A program made the translations under genes and the position numbers. This document shows positions 26,465-35,012 of a DNA stretch of 64,000 bases, in pieces. The stretch's first letter is position 1, and each line of letters begins with the position of its first letter. The stretch comes from Pseudomonadales bacterium (lineage in GTDB: Bacteria > Pseudomonadota > Gammaproteobacteria > Pseudomonadales > Azotimanducaceae), in contig JACKNX010000001.1 in assembly GCA_024234635.1 (NCBI GenBank), positions 248,001 through 312,000 of the forward strand, read 5' to 3'. Below the pieces are notes generated by a model that saw only the letters and a list, made by a program, of their open reading frames with translations, was not told the origin of the DNA and ran no database searches.

Positions 26465-26844
26465 CCGGCCAGCCGTCACGCACGACAACGTCGCGCCGAC
26501 ATCCGTGCGGGCGGAAATGGCTGCGCCGTGATCCCACAATGCCTCATCACCCGGAACACGGCGGCATGTCCGCAACGCCGTGGGCAATGGATTACCCGCG
26601 CCTCATGGCACTTTTCTGCGCCCACGCCACCGAAGGCGGCGTGGGCGCAGAAAAGTGCAGGGTCGGCGCTGGCGGGGTTGGTAGTGGTGAGAACCATTCG
26701 GTCACTTCACACTCGTCCGGGTGGCGGCTCCTTTCGCACATTCCGCTGCGCGGGCTTCACTTCGCGCGCCTTCTCGCGATTTCGCTTCGTGAGTTTGCTG
26801 TCGGGTCGCCACTTTCCGCTTTTCGCTGAGCGAAAAGCGGAAAG
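26465..26844. other. Non-coding gap with two long inverted repeats
   Basis: This gap of 380 bases separates the polysaccharide operon from the tRNA-Ser gene. Apart from the two perfect inverted repeats listed separately, I see no gene, and short open frames across it have no family signal. The end of the rightward operon and the 3' end of the tRNA gene both face into it, so transcription from both sides should stop here. Confidence 0.6.
26608..26658. repeat. 21-bp perfect inverted repeat, 9-base spacer
   Basis: Arms at 26608-26628 and 26638-26658 are exactly complementary (GCACTTTTCTGCGCCCACGCC and its reverse complement, 21 bases each). It lies 144 bases after the last polysaccharide gene. 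As RNA it would fold into a very stable hairpin, but no T-run follows on either strand, so it is not a classical intrinsic terminator. It could be a binding site or the mark of a mobile element. Confidence 0.85.
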
Positions 26845-26849
26845 TGGCG
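26807..26849. repeat. 21-bp perfect inverted repeat with single-base centre, touching the tRNA 3' end
   Basis: Arms at 26807-26827 and 26829-26849 are perfectly complementary around one G at 26828. The right arm includes the discriminator base and encoded CCA of the leftward tRNA-Ser, so the palindrome starts within the tRNA. It might work as a transcription stop or processing signal for the tRNA, or be a relic of integration at a tRNA 3' end. Confidence 0.85.
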
Positions 26850-26934
26850 GAGAGGGTGGGATTTGAACCCACGGTACCCTTGCGGGTACACCTGATTTCG
26901 AGTCAGGCCCGTTCGGCCACTCCGGCACCTCTCC
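26845..26934 (-). tRNA. tRNA-Ser (anticodon CGA)
   Basis: The minus strand folds as a class II tRNA. The acceptor stem GGAGAGG (26934-26928) pairs with CCTCTCC, the anticodon stem CCTGA/TCAGG holds the loop CTCGAAA with anticodon CGA, there is a long variable arm (TGTACCCGCAAGGGTACC), the T arm is GTGGGTTCAAATCCCAC, and CCA is encoded. It reads the serine codon UCG. Ninety bases including CCA, normal for tRNA-Ser. Confidence 0.97.
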
Positions 26935-26947
26935 GTTTGGAAAACTG

Positions 26948-27394
26948 TTAATCCGCCGCCTGCACGGTAACAGTGATCTCCTTCGACATCACGGGCGGAT
27001 CATGGGGAATGTGCAGATAGTTCCCCAGCACCAGTTGCAGGCGGTGTTTGCCCGGTGACAGCGTGACGGTGGTTTCCGTCTGCCCGCCACCAAAATGTTG
27101 CACCTGGTCACTTTTCGGTAACGGCGTCGTCAGGCTGATTTCGCCCTCATGGTCGATGAGCAGGTGGTGATGACCGGTGTTCGGCAGGTCCGCACCGGCC
27201 GGGGCTACGCCCATGCCACGCAGCCCGAAACGGACGGTGAAGGTTGCGGGCACCGTGTCGCCGTCCAGCGGCGCGATGAAATAGAGCTCCGCGCCAGCCG
27301 GAGACGCGCTCACCAGCGACGGCGCGTCTTCCGCACGCACCAGCGAGGCGACCAGCAACAATGCCGCACCAATCGAGGCGAATTTCGTCTTCAT
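26948..27394 (-). CDS. Periplasmic DUF4399 protein
   Basis: A 148-residue protein with a clear signal peptide (KFASIGAALLLVASLVRA). The mature part has the DUF4399 pattern: YFIAPLDGDTV, FGLRGMGVAPAG, TGHHHLLID and LGNYLHIPHDPPVMS. The family is a small exported beta-rich domain of unknown function. It begins 13 bases from the tRNA-Ser gene on the same strand side and seems to be a single-gene unit. Confidence 0.85.
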   Translation of the reverse strand: MKTKFASIGAALLLVASLVRAEDAPSLVSASPAGAELYFIAPLDGDTVPATFTVRFGLRGMGVAPAGADLPNTGHHHLLIDHEGEISLTTPLPKSDQVQHFGGGQTETTVTLSPGKHRLQLVLGNYLHIPHDPPVMSKEITVTVQAAD

Positions 27395-27425
27395 GCGTGC
27401 TGTCCCTCAGCGATGGGCGCGCAGT

Positions 27426-28253
27426 TTACCGCGTCGCGTTGCGTTTCGCCCAGTAGTCGAAATCCCGCTGGATGCGCTGGAATCTCCGCTCCACCGGTCC
27501 GCGCGCTTCATCGTGCGGCAGGATGTAGAGCACGTTGTTTTCCACCGCTTCCACCACCATTTCCGCCACGTCGTCCACGTCCAGCACCCGCCCGGCGAGG
27601 CTGCCGCTGTCATCGCCCTGCGGTGCCACGCGCGGCGATACCTCAGCGCCGCCATAGTCAGCCTGCCGGTTGCGCTCGGAACTGCCGATATTGGTTGCCA
27701 CCCGCATCGGGCAGAGTACGGATACGCCGATATTGTCCCCGCGAAGTTCCCGGGCCAGCACCTCGGCGATGGCCACCACACCGTACTTGGCCGCGCAGTA
27801 AGGCCCCAGCCCGACGTTTGGCACCAGACCGGCAAACGAGGCGGTAAACAGAATGTGACCGCCCTGTGCCTGGCGCTGCATGTGCGGCAGGAAGGCTTCC
27901 ACGCCATGCACCGGCCCCCACAGGTCCACGTCCAGCACCCAGCGCCAGTCGTCGTGTTTCATTTCGGCGATCGGTCCGCCCACCGCAACGCCCGCATTGT
28001 TGAAAACGACATGCACGCCGCCGCAGGTGCGCACGATGTCCTCCGCCAGTGCAACCATCGCGTCGTGGTCGCGCACATCGCACACCCGCGTCAGCACCGG
28101 CGTGGTGAAGGTTGCCGCCACCGCATCCAGCGCGGCCTGTTCGATATCCACCAGCACCAGTTTTGCACCGCGCGCGGCCATTACCCGTGCCGTCGCCAGA
28201 CCAATGCCGCTGGCACCGCCGGTAATCACCGCTACCCGGTCTCTCAGTTCCAT
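27426..28253 (-). CDS. Short-chain dehydrogenase/reductase
   Basis: A 275-residue SDR with TGGASGIG (cofactor loop), FNNAGVAVGG, the catalytic Ser in TASFAG and YCAAKYG with Tyr and Lys. The acidic VLVDIEQ after the second strand suggests NAD preference. The C-terminal tail is longer than in FabG-type SDRs. It lies 26 bases downstream of an amidohydrolase and probably shares its transcript. The substrate is unknown. Confidence 0.85.
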   Translation of the reverse strand: MELRDRVAVITGGASGIGLATARVMAARGAKLVLVDIEQAALDAVAATFTTPVLTRVCDVRDHDAMVALAEDIVRTCGGVHVVFNNAGVAVGGPIAEMKHDDWRWVLDVDLWGPVHGVEAFLPHMQRQAQGGHILFTASFAGLVPNVGLGPYCAAKYGVVAIAEVLARELRGDNIGVSVLCPMRVATNIGSSERNRQADYGGAEVSPRVAPQGDDSGSLAGRVLDVDDVAEMVVEAVENNVLYILPHDEARGPVERRFQRIQRDFDYWAKRNATR

Positions 28254-28279
28254 GGTCTTCCCCCTGTCTGTGGTTGCGG

Positions 28280-29278
28280 TCAAGCCAGTCGGTAGGCGCG
28301 ATGCGCGGTGTCGTGGAACAGATCCGCCTTCTCGCCGGCCGATGCACCCGCGGCGATTTTCTTGAAGGCGTTCCACAATACCGGGTAGCTCACGCTCTGC
28401 CTGTCCACCGGGAAATTGCTTTCGAACATGCAGCGGGCGGCGCCAAAACATTCGATGGCATGCCGGTGATAACGTCCCGTGGCCGCCACAACCTCATCCG
28501 ACGTGGCCGGTCTGTCCGCCTTGTGGAAGCCAAAACCATTGATGGGCATCACGATGCCACCCAGCTTGGCGTAGACGTTCTGGCAGGTCGCCAGTTCCGC
28601 CACGTCCCTGCACCACTGCGCGAAGATCTCCTCCCGCCTGCCTTCGTACGGGCCGATACCCAGCGGCCCGCCAAAGTGGTTGAAGATGATCGTGGTGTCG
28701 GGAAAGGCCCGTGCCAGATCGGTCAGTTCCGGTATCTGGTGGTGATACAGCCAGCCCTCGAAGCTGAGACCACGTTTGCCGAGTTCCGCAAATCCCTGAC
28801 GGAAGGTACTGTCGGCCAGCATGTGCTGGAACGGTTTCGTGTGGGCGTTGCGCACCTGGTCACTCGCATCCCAACTGGCGGCGTGGCGAATTCCTCTGAA
28901 ACGGCGCGACAGACGCATGTGTTCGTCCAGCACCTCGCCCACCGCAGTGCCCAGGTTCAGGTCCGCAAATGACACGATGCCCGCGCACGCCCGAATGGCG
29001 CCGTACCGACCGCTCGCCGTCATGGCCGCGATGCCATTGACGAACTCCGTCTCGCCAACCGGTTTCATCGCCTCGGGGCCGTCCGCGCGGTACATGCTGG
29101 CGCATTCGACGAATACCGTGCTCACCACGTTGTGACCGCTGCCGGTGTCCGCCAGCAACTGGGGCAGCAGGTAGGGATTGTCGTTGTCGTCCCACAGGTG
29201 GTGGTGGGGATCGCAGATGGGCAAATCCGGCTCCAGGATGTCTTCCTGCACCTGATCGAGCCAGGCCTGGCGCGCCAT
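28280..29278 (-). CDS. Amidohydrolase-family TIM-barrel hydrolase (COG3618 type)
   Basis: A 332-residue protein starting with the metal-site motif CDPHHHLWDD, then RFRGIRHAA, FNHFGGPLG and late FESNFPVDRQSV, the pattern of amidohydrolase_2/lactonase-like enzymes. It follows the formaldehyde dehydrogenase with stop and start sharing one base (TGATG), so they are translated together. A lactone or dicarboxylate substrate is likely for this family, but cannot be specified. Confidence 0.82.
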   Translation of the reverse strand: MARQAWLDQVQEDILEPDLPICDPHHHLWDDNDNPYLLPQLLADTGSGHNVVSTVFVECASMYRADGPEAMKPVGETEFVNGIAAMTASGRYGAIRACAGIVSFADLNLGTAVGEVLDEHMRLSRRFRGIRHAASWDASDQVRNAHTKPFQHMLADSTFRQGFAELGKRGLSFEGWLYHHQIPELTDLARAFPDTTIIFNHFGGPLGIGPYEGRREEIFAQWCRDVAELATCQNVYAKLGGIVMPINGFGFHKADRPATSDEVVAATGRYHRHAIECFGAARCMFESNFPVDRQSVSYPVLWNAFKKIAAGASAGEKADLFHDTAHRAYRLA

Positions 29279-30384
29279 CAGTACACCACCACCGAGCGGA
29301 TGCTCTCGCCACGATGCATCAGATCAAAGCCTTCGTTGATGTTGTCCAGCGTCAGACGGTGCGTGATGAGATCGTCGATGTTGATCTTGCCGGCCATGTA
29401 CCAGTCCACGATCTTCGGCACCTGCGTACGCCCCTTGGCACCGCCGAAAGCGGTACCGCGCCACACGCGGCCGGTGACCAGCTGGAACGGCCGCGTGGAA
29501 ATTTCCTTCCCCGACGCCGCCACGCCGATGATGATGCTTTGCCCCCAGCCCTTGTGGCAGCACTCCAGCGCCTGGCGCATCACATCGGTGTTGCCGATGC
29601 ATTCGAACGAGTAATCGACGCCACCGTCGGTCATTCCGATGATCTCGGCAACCACGTTGTCCACCTCGGCCGGATTGAGAAAGTGCGTCATGCCAAATTT
29701 CTCGGCAAGCGCACGCTTGGCCGGATTGAGATCCACACCAATGATACGGTCGGCGCCGGCCAGGCGCGCTCCCTGGATGACGTTGAGGCCGATGCCTCCC
29801 AATCCAAACACCGCGACGTTGGCACCCGGTTCCACCTTGGCGGTGTTGATCACCGCACCGATGCCCGTTGTCACACCGCAGCCGATGTAGCACACCTTGT
29901 CGAACGGCGCGTCCTCGCGAATCTTCGCCAGCGCGATTTCCGGCACCACGGTGTAGTTGGCAAACGTCGACGTGCCCATGTAGTGGAAGAGCGGTTCGCC
30001 GTTCAGCGAGAAACGACTGGTGCCGTCCGGCATCACACCCCGTCCCTGTGTTTCGCGGATGGCGCCGCACAGGTTGGTCTTGCCCGACAGGCAAAACTTG
30101 CACTGTCGACATTCCGGCGTGTACAGCGGAATGACATGATCGCCGGGCTTCAGCGACGTCACACCCGCCCCAACCTCCACCACGATGCCCGCGCCTTCAT
30201 GGCCCAGAATGGCCGGAAACAGGCCTTCCGGATCCGCGCCGGACAATGTATAGGCATCGGTATGACAGATACCGGTCGCCTTGATCTCCACCAGGCATTC
30301 ACCAGGGCCAGGGCCGGCCAGCGTGACCTTCTCGATGACCAGCGGCTTGCCCGCCGCATGTGCAACGGCTGCTCTGACTTCCAT
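29278..30384 (-). CDS. frmA: S-(hydroxymethyl)glutathione dehydrogenase / class III alcohol dehydrogenase
   Basis: A 368-residue zinc alcohol dehydrogenase. The catalytic zinc ligands are in GICHTDAYTLSG and GHEGAG, the four-cysteine structural zinc loop is CRQCKFCLSGKTNLC, and the NAD fold GLGGIGLNVIQG follows. VCYIGCGVTTGIGAV is highly characteristic of class III enzymes. It oxidises the adduct of formaldehyde and glutathione and can reduce S-nitrosoglutathione. GGGGGG precedes the ATG. First gene of a three-gene leftward operon. Confidence 0.93.
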   Translation of the reverse strand: MEVRAAVAHAAGKPLVIEKVTLAGPGPGECLVEIKATGICHTDAYTLSGADPEGLFPAILGHEGAGIVVEVGAGVTSLKPGDHVIPLYTPECRQCKFCLSGKTNLCGAIRETQGRGVMPDGTSRFSLNGEPLFHYMGTSTFANYTVVPEIALAKIREDAPFDKVCYIGCGVTTGIGAVINTAKVEPGANVAVFGLGGIGLNVIQGARLAGADRIIGVDLNPAKRALAEKFGMTHFLNPAEVDNVVAEIIGMTDGGVDYSFECIGNTDVMRQALECCHKGWGQSIIIGVAASGKEISTRPFQLVTGRVWRGTAFGGAKGRTQVPKIVDWYMAGKINIDDLITHRLTLDNINEGFDLMHRGESIRSVVVY

Positions 30385-30524
30385 GACGTCCCCCCGAACG
30401 ACTGATGTAGTGTGTCTGCCGGCAGGCTATCGACTCGCGCGGCGAATGCAAGCTTCACCCGCGCCGGAGGCTGATAAACTGTTGGCGTCCCGCCCGTTTG
30501 CAAAATCGCTGGTATCCATCGCCC

Positions 30525-32282
30525 GTGAATCTGCTCCTTGACGCACTGATCTTCATGTCCGCCGCTCTCGTGGTGGTTCCACTGGGTAGACGCCTGGGCA
30601 TTTCCTCCGTGCTCGGCTACCTGTGCGCGGGGCTGATCATCGGTCCGGGTGGCGCGCACTTCATCGCCAACCCGGATGAGGTGCTGCATTTCGCCGAGCT
30701 GGGTGTCGTTTTTCTGCTCTTCCTGATCGGGCTGGAGTTGCAGCCACGCCGTCTGTGGACGATGCGCCGTAATGTATTCGTGCTGGGCAGCGCGGAAATC
30801 CTGTTGACGGGCACGGCCATCGGCGCCGTCTGCTACTGGCTGTTCGCAACAACCGCCACCGTCGCGCTGATCATCGGGTTTGCCCTGTCACTCTCCAGCA
30901 CCGCATTCGTGCTGCAACTGCTCAGCGAACGTCGCACGCTGGCAACCAGTCATGGCCGAACGGCCTTCGGCATTCTGCTGTTCCAGGACATTGCCGTCAT
31001 TCCCGCGCTGGCGATCATCAGCATCCTCGCCGTGGAAGCCACGCATACCCGCACACTATCGCCTTTGTCCCTGCTCGCGGTGGTTGTACTGCTGGTCGCC
31101 GTACGCTACTGCCTGCGCCCTGTCCTCCGGTACATCGCCAGCACGGGTATCAACGAGCTGTTCGCCGCCGCGGGTCTCGTACTGGTACTCGGCATCGGTC
31201 TGGCGATGGAGTCCGTTGGCATCAGCATGGGTCTCGGCGCCTTCATCGCCGGCATGCTGGTGGCGGACTCCGAGTACCGGCACCAGATCGAAACCGACAT
31301 CACGCCCTTCAAGGGGCTGCTGCTTGGTCTGTTCTTCATGGCCGTCGGCATGTCCGCTGACCTGTCACTGCTGGCACGGGAGCCCATCGCGGTCGTTGGC
31401 GCAACGCTTGGCCTGGTCGCGTTGAAGACCGTGCTCATCGTGCCCGTCGCACGACTCGGCGGGCTATCCGTCGGGGATGCGCTGCGCACTGCCATCGTGC
31501 TTTCGCAGGGCGGTGAATTTGCGTTCGTACTGCTCACCGCTGCGGCCGGCGGCGGGCTGCTGGCGGATGAGATGGTCGCGTTCGTGATCCTGGTCGTCAC
31601 GTTGTCGATGATCTCAACGCCGCTTCTGAGCCAGCTGGCGGAACGCATCATGGGCAACCGCACCGAGGAAAAACATACCTTCGATACACCCGGAGATCAG
31701 GCCAATCCCGTGGTCATCGCCGGCTTTGGCCGCATCGGCCAGATCGTGGCCCGGGTGCTGAGCATGCACCAAATCCCCTTCACGGCGCTGGAGCTCGACC
31801 CCAGACAGGTTGAATTCGTGCGGCAGTACGGTAACGAAATCTACTTTGGCGACGCCACACGTCTGGATGCACTTCGGTCGGCGCACGTGCCGACCGCCCG
31901 CGCGCTGGTGCTGACCCTGGTGGACGTGGACACCTCCGTGAAGATTGCCGGAATAATTCGTCGCACCTGGCCGCATGTGGCCATCCTCGCGCGCGCCCGC
32001 AACCGCCGCCACGAACTGCTGCTGCGGGAAATCGGCGTACATTTTGTGATCCGGGACACGCTGCTTTCCAGCCTCGCACTGGCCGAGGACCTTCTGATGC
32101 GTCTCGGCCACTCACCCACCGCGGCGCGCGAAAGCGTGGCGGCATTCCGCGAACATGACGAAGCGACCCTGCAACGCCAGGCGGCGGTATTCAATGACGA
32201 AGCCGCCTTTCACCAGACGACGCTGGAAGCCACGGAAGAACTGAAACAGCTGTTCGCGGACGATGCCAGCAGGCGCCCCTGA
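30525..32282 (+). CDS. Kef-type monovalent cation:proton antiporter with RCK domain
   Basis: A 585-residue CPA2-family transporter. About 12 membrane segments fill residues 1-380 (LGYLCAGLIIGPGG near the start, then LLFLIGLELQPRRLW). A cytoplasmic RCK/TrkA-N domain begins VVIAGFGRIGQIVARVL at about residue 400, followed by a charged tail. These proteins export potassium in exchange for protons, in some cases under glutathione-adduct control, which would suit the neighbouring glutathione-dependent dehydrogenase. The GTG at 30525 gives the standard N-terminus. Confidence 0.9.
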   Translation: MNLLLDALIFMSAALVVVPLGRRLGISSVLGYLCAGLIIGPGGAHFIANPDEVLHFAELGVVFLLFLIGLELQPRRLWTMRRNVFVLGSAEILLTGTAIGAVCYWLFATTATVALIIGFALSLSSTAFVLQLLSERRTLATSHGRTAFGILLFQDIAVIPALAIISILAVEATHTRTLSPLSLLAVVVLLVAVRYCLRPVLRYIASTGINELFAAAGLVLVLGIGLAMESVGISMGLGAFIAGMLVADSEYRHQIETDITPFKGLLLGLFFMAVGMSADLSLLAREPIAVVGATLGLVALKTVLIVPVARLGGLSVGDALRTAIVLSQGGEFAFVLLTAAAGGGLLADEMVAFVILVVTLSMISTPLLSQLAERIMGNRTEEKHTFDTPGDQANPVVIAGFGRIGQIVARVLSMHQIPFTALELDPRQVEFVRQYGNEIYFGDATRLDALRSAHVPTARALVLTLVDVDTSVKIAGIIRRTWPHVAILARARNRRHELLLREIGVHFVIRDTLLSSLALAEDLLMRLGHSPTAARESVAAFREHDEATLQRQAAVFNDEAAFHQTTLEATEELKQLFADDASRRP

Positions 32283-32290
32283 AACCAGCG

Positions 32291-32845
32291 TCAATAACGA
32301 TCGTAGCGGACGCCTGCGGCGTCCCTGGCCGTATCGTTGGCAATGATACGGCCGGTAAACCGGTCGTATTTCCAGCCGCCCGCCGCTTCGCCGTCGCCAA
32401 CGAGGTTGAGATCCGCGGCGCCGATCACGCGCAGGGACGACTGACCGTTAACCGGGTTGGTCGGCAACTTCCTGGTTTTGAGGTAGGGGCCAAAGCGGAA
32501 CTGGCCACCCGATGACGTGGAGCAGGTCTGGCCCGCGCCATTACTGAAATAAACGAGCTGGCTGCGCACTGCATCCTCGCGGGTGCTGACGGCGGGCACC
32601 GCGGCGTCACAGGCAGTGGGTGACGATGGATCGACGTTGCCAGGATAGGCGCCGTGCTGCTGACGGTAGAGATCAATCGCGGCGCGCAGACTGGCCAGTT
32701 CCGCGCGCAGGGCAGCCTCTTTCGCACTGCTGCTGGAATCGGCGAATTGCGGTACCACCACCGCCGCGAGAACGGCCAGGATGACCGCCACGACCAGTAG
32801 TTCTATCAGCGTAAATCCCTTCTTCGGGCATCCGCACGGACGCAT
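32291..32845 (-). CDS. Type II/IV prepilin-like protein (GspG type), orphan
   Basis: A 184-residue pseudopilin. It has a short basic leader MRPCGCPKKG, the cleavage and methylation site G-FTLIELLVV and a hydrophobic helix. The C-terminal globular part has two cysteines (TACD, QTCS) and GPYLKTRKLPTNP, a GspG-like region. No other secretion or pilus genes are near, so its assembly system must be elsewhere. The stop lies 8 bases from the antiporter stop in convergent orientation. Confidence 0.85.
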   Translation of the reverse strand: MRPCGCPKKGFTLIELLVVAVILAVLAAVVVPQFADSSSSAKEAALRAELASLRAAIDLYRQQHGAYPGNVDPSSPTACDAAVPAVSTREDAVRSQLVYFSNGAGQTCSTSSGGQFRFGPYLKTRKLPTNPVNGQSSLRVIGAADLNLVGDGEAAGGWKYDRFTGRIIANDTARDAAGVRYDRY

Positions 32846-33017
32846 GTTTTTGCTTCTCTTTCCAGGAACGTCGATAGTCAGCAATCGACACGGCGACAGC
32901 ACGATTGTCGCCGGAACGCGGCGGGTGCGCCCTGGCGCTGCCTGCGGAAATTCTAATCCAACGACCAGGCCTCCGGTGTCGCGCCCGGAGACATTCGGAG
33001 CCGGAGCGGAGACCGTC

Positions 33018-33875
33018 ATGAAGGTATTCATCAGCGTGGACATGGAAGGCATTTCAGGCCTGGTGCGTTGGGCGGATGTGTCGAGCAGCGGCATCGACTT
33101 TGCGCGCAATCGCCTGCGCATGACGGAAGACGCCAATGCCGCCATTGACGGCGCGTTTGCTGCCGGCGCCACGGAGGTGGTCGTGGAGGAAAACCACGGC
33201 GTCGAAGACCTGTGCGTACTGGACATGGATGCCATCGACCGGCGCTGCACGGTCATCCGCGGCGCCGGGCGCCCTGGCGCCACCACCATGGCCGGGCTCG
33301 ATGCGACAACAGACGTGGTGTTTCTGGTCGGTCACCATGCCCGTGCCGGATCGTTCCCCGGCGTCATGGCGCATACCATTTCCTACGGCGGCTTCCGTCT
33401 GGTGACGCTACACGGCAGACCTGTGGGCGAGCCCGATTTTTTTGCCATTCGCGCGGGAGAGCTGGGCGTGCCCGTCGGGCTGGTCACGGGGGATCAGGTA
33501 CTGGCCGAACAGGCGCTGGCATTGTGCCCTACGGCGGAGGCCGTGGTGGTGAAGCAGGCGCTCGGCAACCAGTCCGCCATCTGCATTCCGCCACCGCGTG
33601 CCCGCGACATGATTCGCAGCGGCGCCATCACTGCTGTCTCCCGCGCCATCGAGGGCGTGCTCGTGCCCTTCTCGGGGATCTCCGCGCCCTACGTGTTCGA
33701 GGTTCTGTTGCGCAAACCGGCCGGCGAAGCGATGCAGGCCAACCTGCGGCAGCTCGACTGCTTCGAACTGGCAGAGGCGGACCGGGTAATCGTCACCGCC
33801 CCCGACATGGCCATAGGTTTCCGTCGCGTCGCCTACCTCGGATATGCGGACCGCCCGGGGGTGACACGACACTGA
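33018..33875 (+). CDS. M55 family D-aminopeptidase (DppA-like)
   Basis: A 285-residue zinc peptidase. SVDMEGISGLV (residues 6-16) carries the Asp/Glu metal ligands, EENHGVED a His, and VGHHARAG the active-site His. Members of this family cleave D-amino-acid-containing dipeptides, possibly from peptidoglycan, and form ring decamers. The ATG at 33018 is supported by the GGAG at 33003-33006 upstream. It is transcribed alone, divergent from the prepilin gene. Confidence 0.88.
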   Translation: MKVFISVDMEGISGLVRWADVSSSGIDFARNRLRMTEDANAAIDGAFAAGATEVVVEENHGVEDLCVLDMDAIDRRCTVIRGAGRPGATTMAGLDATTDVVFLVGHHARAGSFPGVMAHTISYGGFRLVTLHGRPVGEPDFFAIRAGELGVPVGLVTGDQVLAEQALALCPTAEAVVVKQALGNQSAICIPPPRARDMIRSGAITAVSRAIEGVLVPFSGISAPYVFEVLLRKPAGEAMQANLRQLDCFELAEADRVIVTAPDMAIGFRRVAYLGYADRPGVTRH

Positions 33876-34025
33876 TCTGTCTCGACCCCCGATCCAGAGG
33901 CGGCGCGCCCGCTTTGTGACGTTGCGCACGCCTCGCTCCGGCATGGTGCATGGATTCCGAACGTTCCACGGCTTCAGCCCGCGTGGGTGACCGATGATAG
34001 AGCGATGCATCAACCGGAACAGACC

Positions 34026-34469
34026 ATGTCTCTCACGCCGCACCAGATCGGCCTTGTCCAGTCCAGCTTCAGCAAGGTGGAGCCAATCGCCGAGCTGGCT
34101 GCCATCCTCTTCTACCGCAAACTGTTCGAACTGCAACCGGACCTGCGCAGCCTGTTCCCCCGGTCGATCGAGCAGCAGGGCAGGAAGCTGATGAGCGTTC
34201 TGATGGTCGCCGTGGGTTCACTTACCAACCTGCCCGCGCTGCTTCCCGTGCTGCAGTCGCTGGGCGCGCGGCATGTGACCTATGGCGTGCAACCCGCGCA
34301 CTACGAGCCCCTGGGCGATGCACTTCTGCAGACGCTGCAGACGGTCCTCGGCGACAACTACACGCGCGAAGTCCACGATGCCTGGGCCGCCGTCTACACC
34401 TTGATCACCGGCATCATGTGCGCCCACGACCGTCCGGAACAACACAACCTGCAACGGGCGGCCGGCTGA
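34026..34469 (+). CDS. Single-domain bacterial globin (Vgb-like)
   Basis: A 147-residue haem protein with the globin core: LFYRKLFELQPDLRSLF (B-C-CD region), RHVTYGVQPAHYEPLG with His92 as the expected proximal ligand, and the final helix DAWAAVYTLITGIM. No reductase domain is attached, unlike Hmp. In-frame starts at 33987 and 34005 are possible; 34026 gives the usual N-terminus (MSLTPHQIGLV). It stands beside a RegA/RegB redox pair in convergent orientation, so a role in oxygen or nitric oxide handling is plausible. Confidence 0.85.
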   Translation: MSLTPHQIGLVQSSFSKVEPIAELAAILFYRKLFELQPDLRSLFPRSIEQQGRKLMSVLMVAVGSLTNLPALLPVLQSLGARHVTYGVQPAHYEPLGDALLQTLQTVLGDNYTREVHDAWAAVYTLITGIMCAHDRPEQHNLQRAAG

Positions 34470-34481
34470 CACACCGCCCGT

Positions 34482-35012
34482 CTATTCCCGGGGCGGCTTC
34501 TTCGTCAGCTTGCGCTGCAGGCTGCGTCGGTGCATGCCCAGGCTGCGCGCGGCGGCGCTGACGTTGCCATCGTGGTCAGCGAGGACGCGCTGAATATGCT
34601 CCCACTCCAGGCGTCGCAGTCCGATCGGCTTCGGCGGCAACTCCGGCTTGTGTCCGTCGCCGGACGCTTCCTTCATGGCATTGACGACTTCACGCACGCC
34701 AACGGGTTTGGCCAGCACGTTGATCGCACCGGAGCGCAGCGCCTGCACCGTCGCAGGAATGCTGGCATAACCGGACAGCAGAATCAGCGCAGCGCCGGGC
34801 TGGCGATTCCGCATTGAGCCGATGAGACCGAGACTGCTGGTCTCACCCAGCATCAGATCCAGCAGGATGTAGTGGTATTCGCAGGCGCCAAGCGCGACGT
34901 CGATATCCACGTCGCGCGTCACCACCGTTACCCTGTAGCCACGCCGCTCCAATGCGGAACCCAGCGTTCGTGCAAACACCTCGTCGTCATCGATGAGCAG
35001 CACCTGCATCAT
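34482..35012 (-). CDS. regA: Response regulator of the RegA/PrrA/ActR family
   Basis: A 176-residue regulator. The receiver domain has LLIDDDE and phosphoacceptor Asp52 (YILLDLML), LLSGYAS and the KPVG lysine. The C-terminal Fis-type helix-turn-helix, GNVSAAARSLGMHRRSLQRK, is nearly identical in pattern to RegA and PrrA. It should control respiratory or redox genes when phosphorylated by the partner kinase. The ATG overlaps the kinase stop by 4 bases. Confidence 0.9.
   Translation of the reverse strand: MMQVLLIDDDEVFARTLGSALERRGYRVTVVTRDVDIDVALGACEYHYILLDLMLGETSSLGLIGSMRNRQPGAALILLSGYASIPATVQALRSGAINVLAKPVGVREVVNAMKEASGDGHKPELPPKPIGLRRLEWEHIQRVLADHDGNVSAAARSLGMHRRSLQRKLTKKPPRE

Noticed and set aside
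26539..26829. 97-codon open frame beside the tRNA gene
   Set aside because: It runs through both inverted repeats, and its composition reflects the palindromes; no motif or start signal.
29314..30405. 363-codon plus-strand open frame
   Set aside because: It is opposite the class III alcohol dehydrogenase, which has all its zinc and NAD motifs; the peptide is His/Arg-rich and has no domain.
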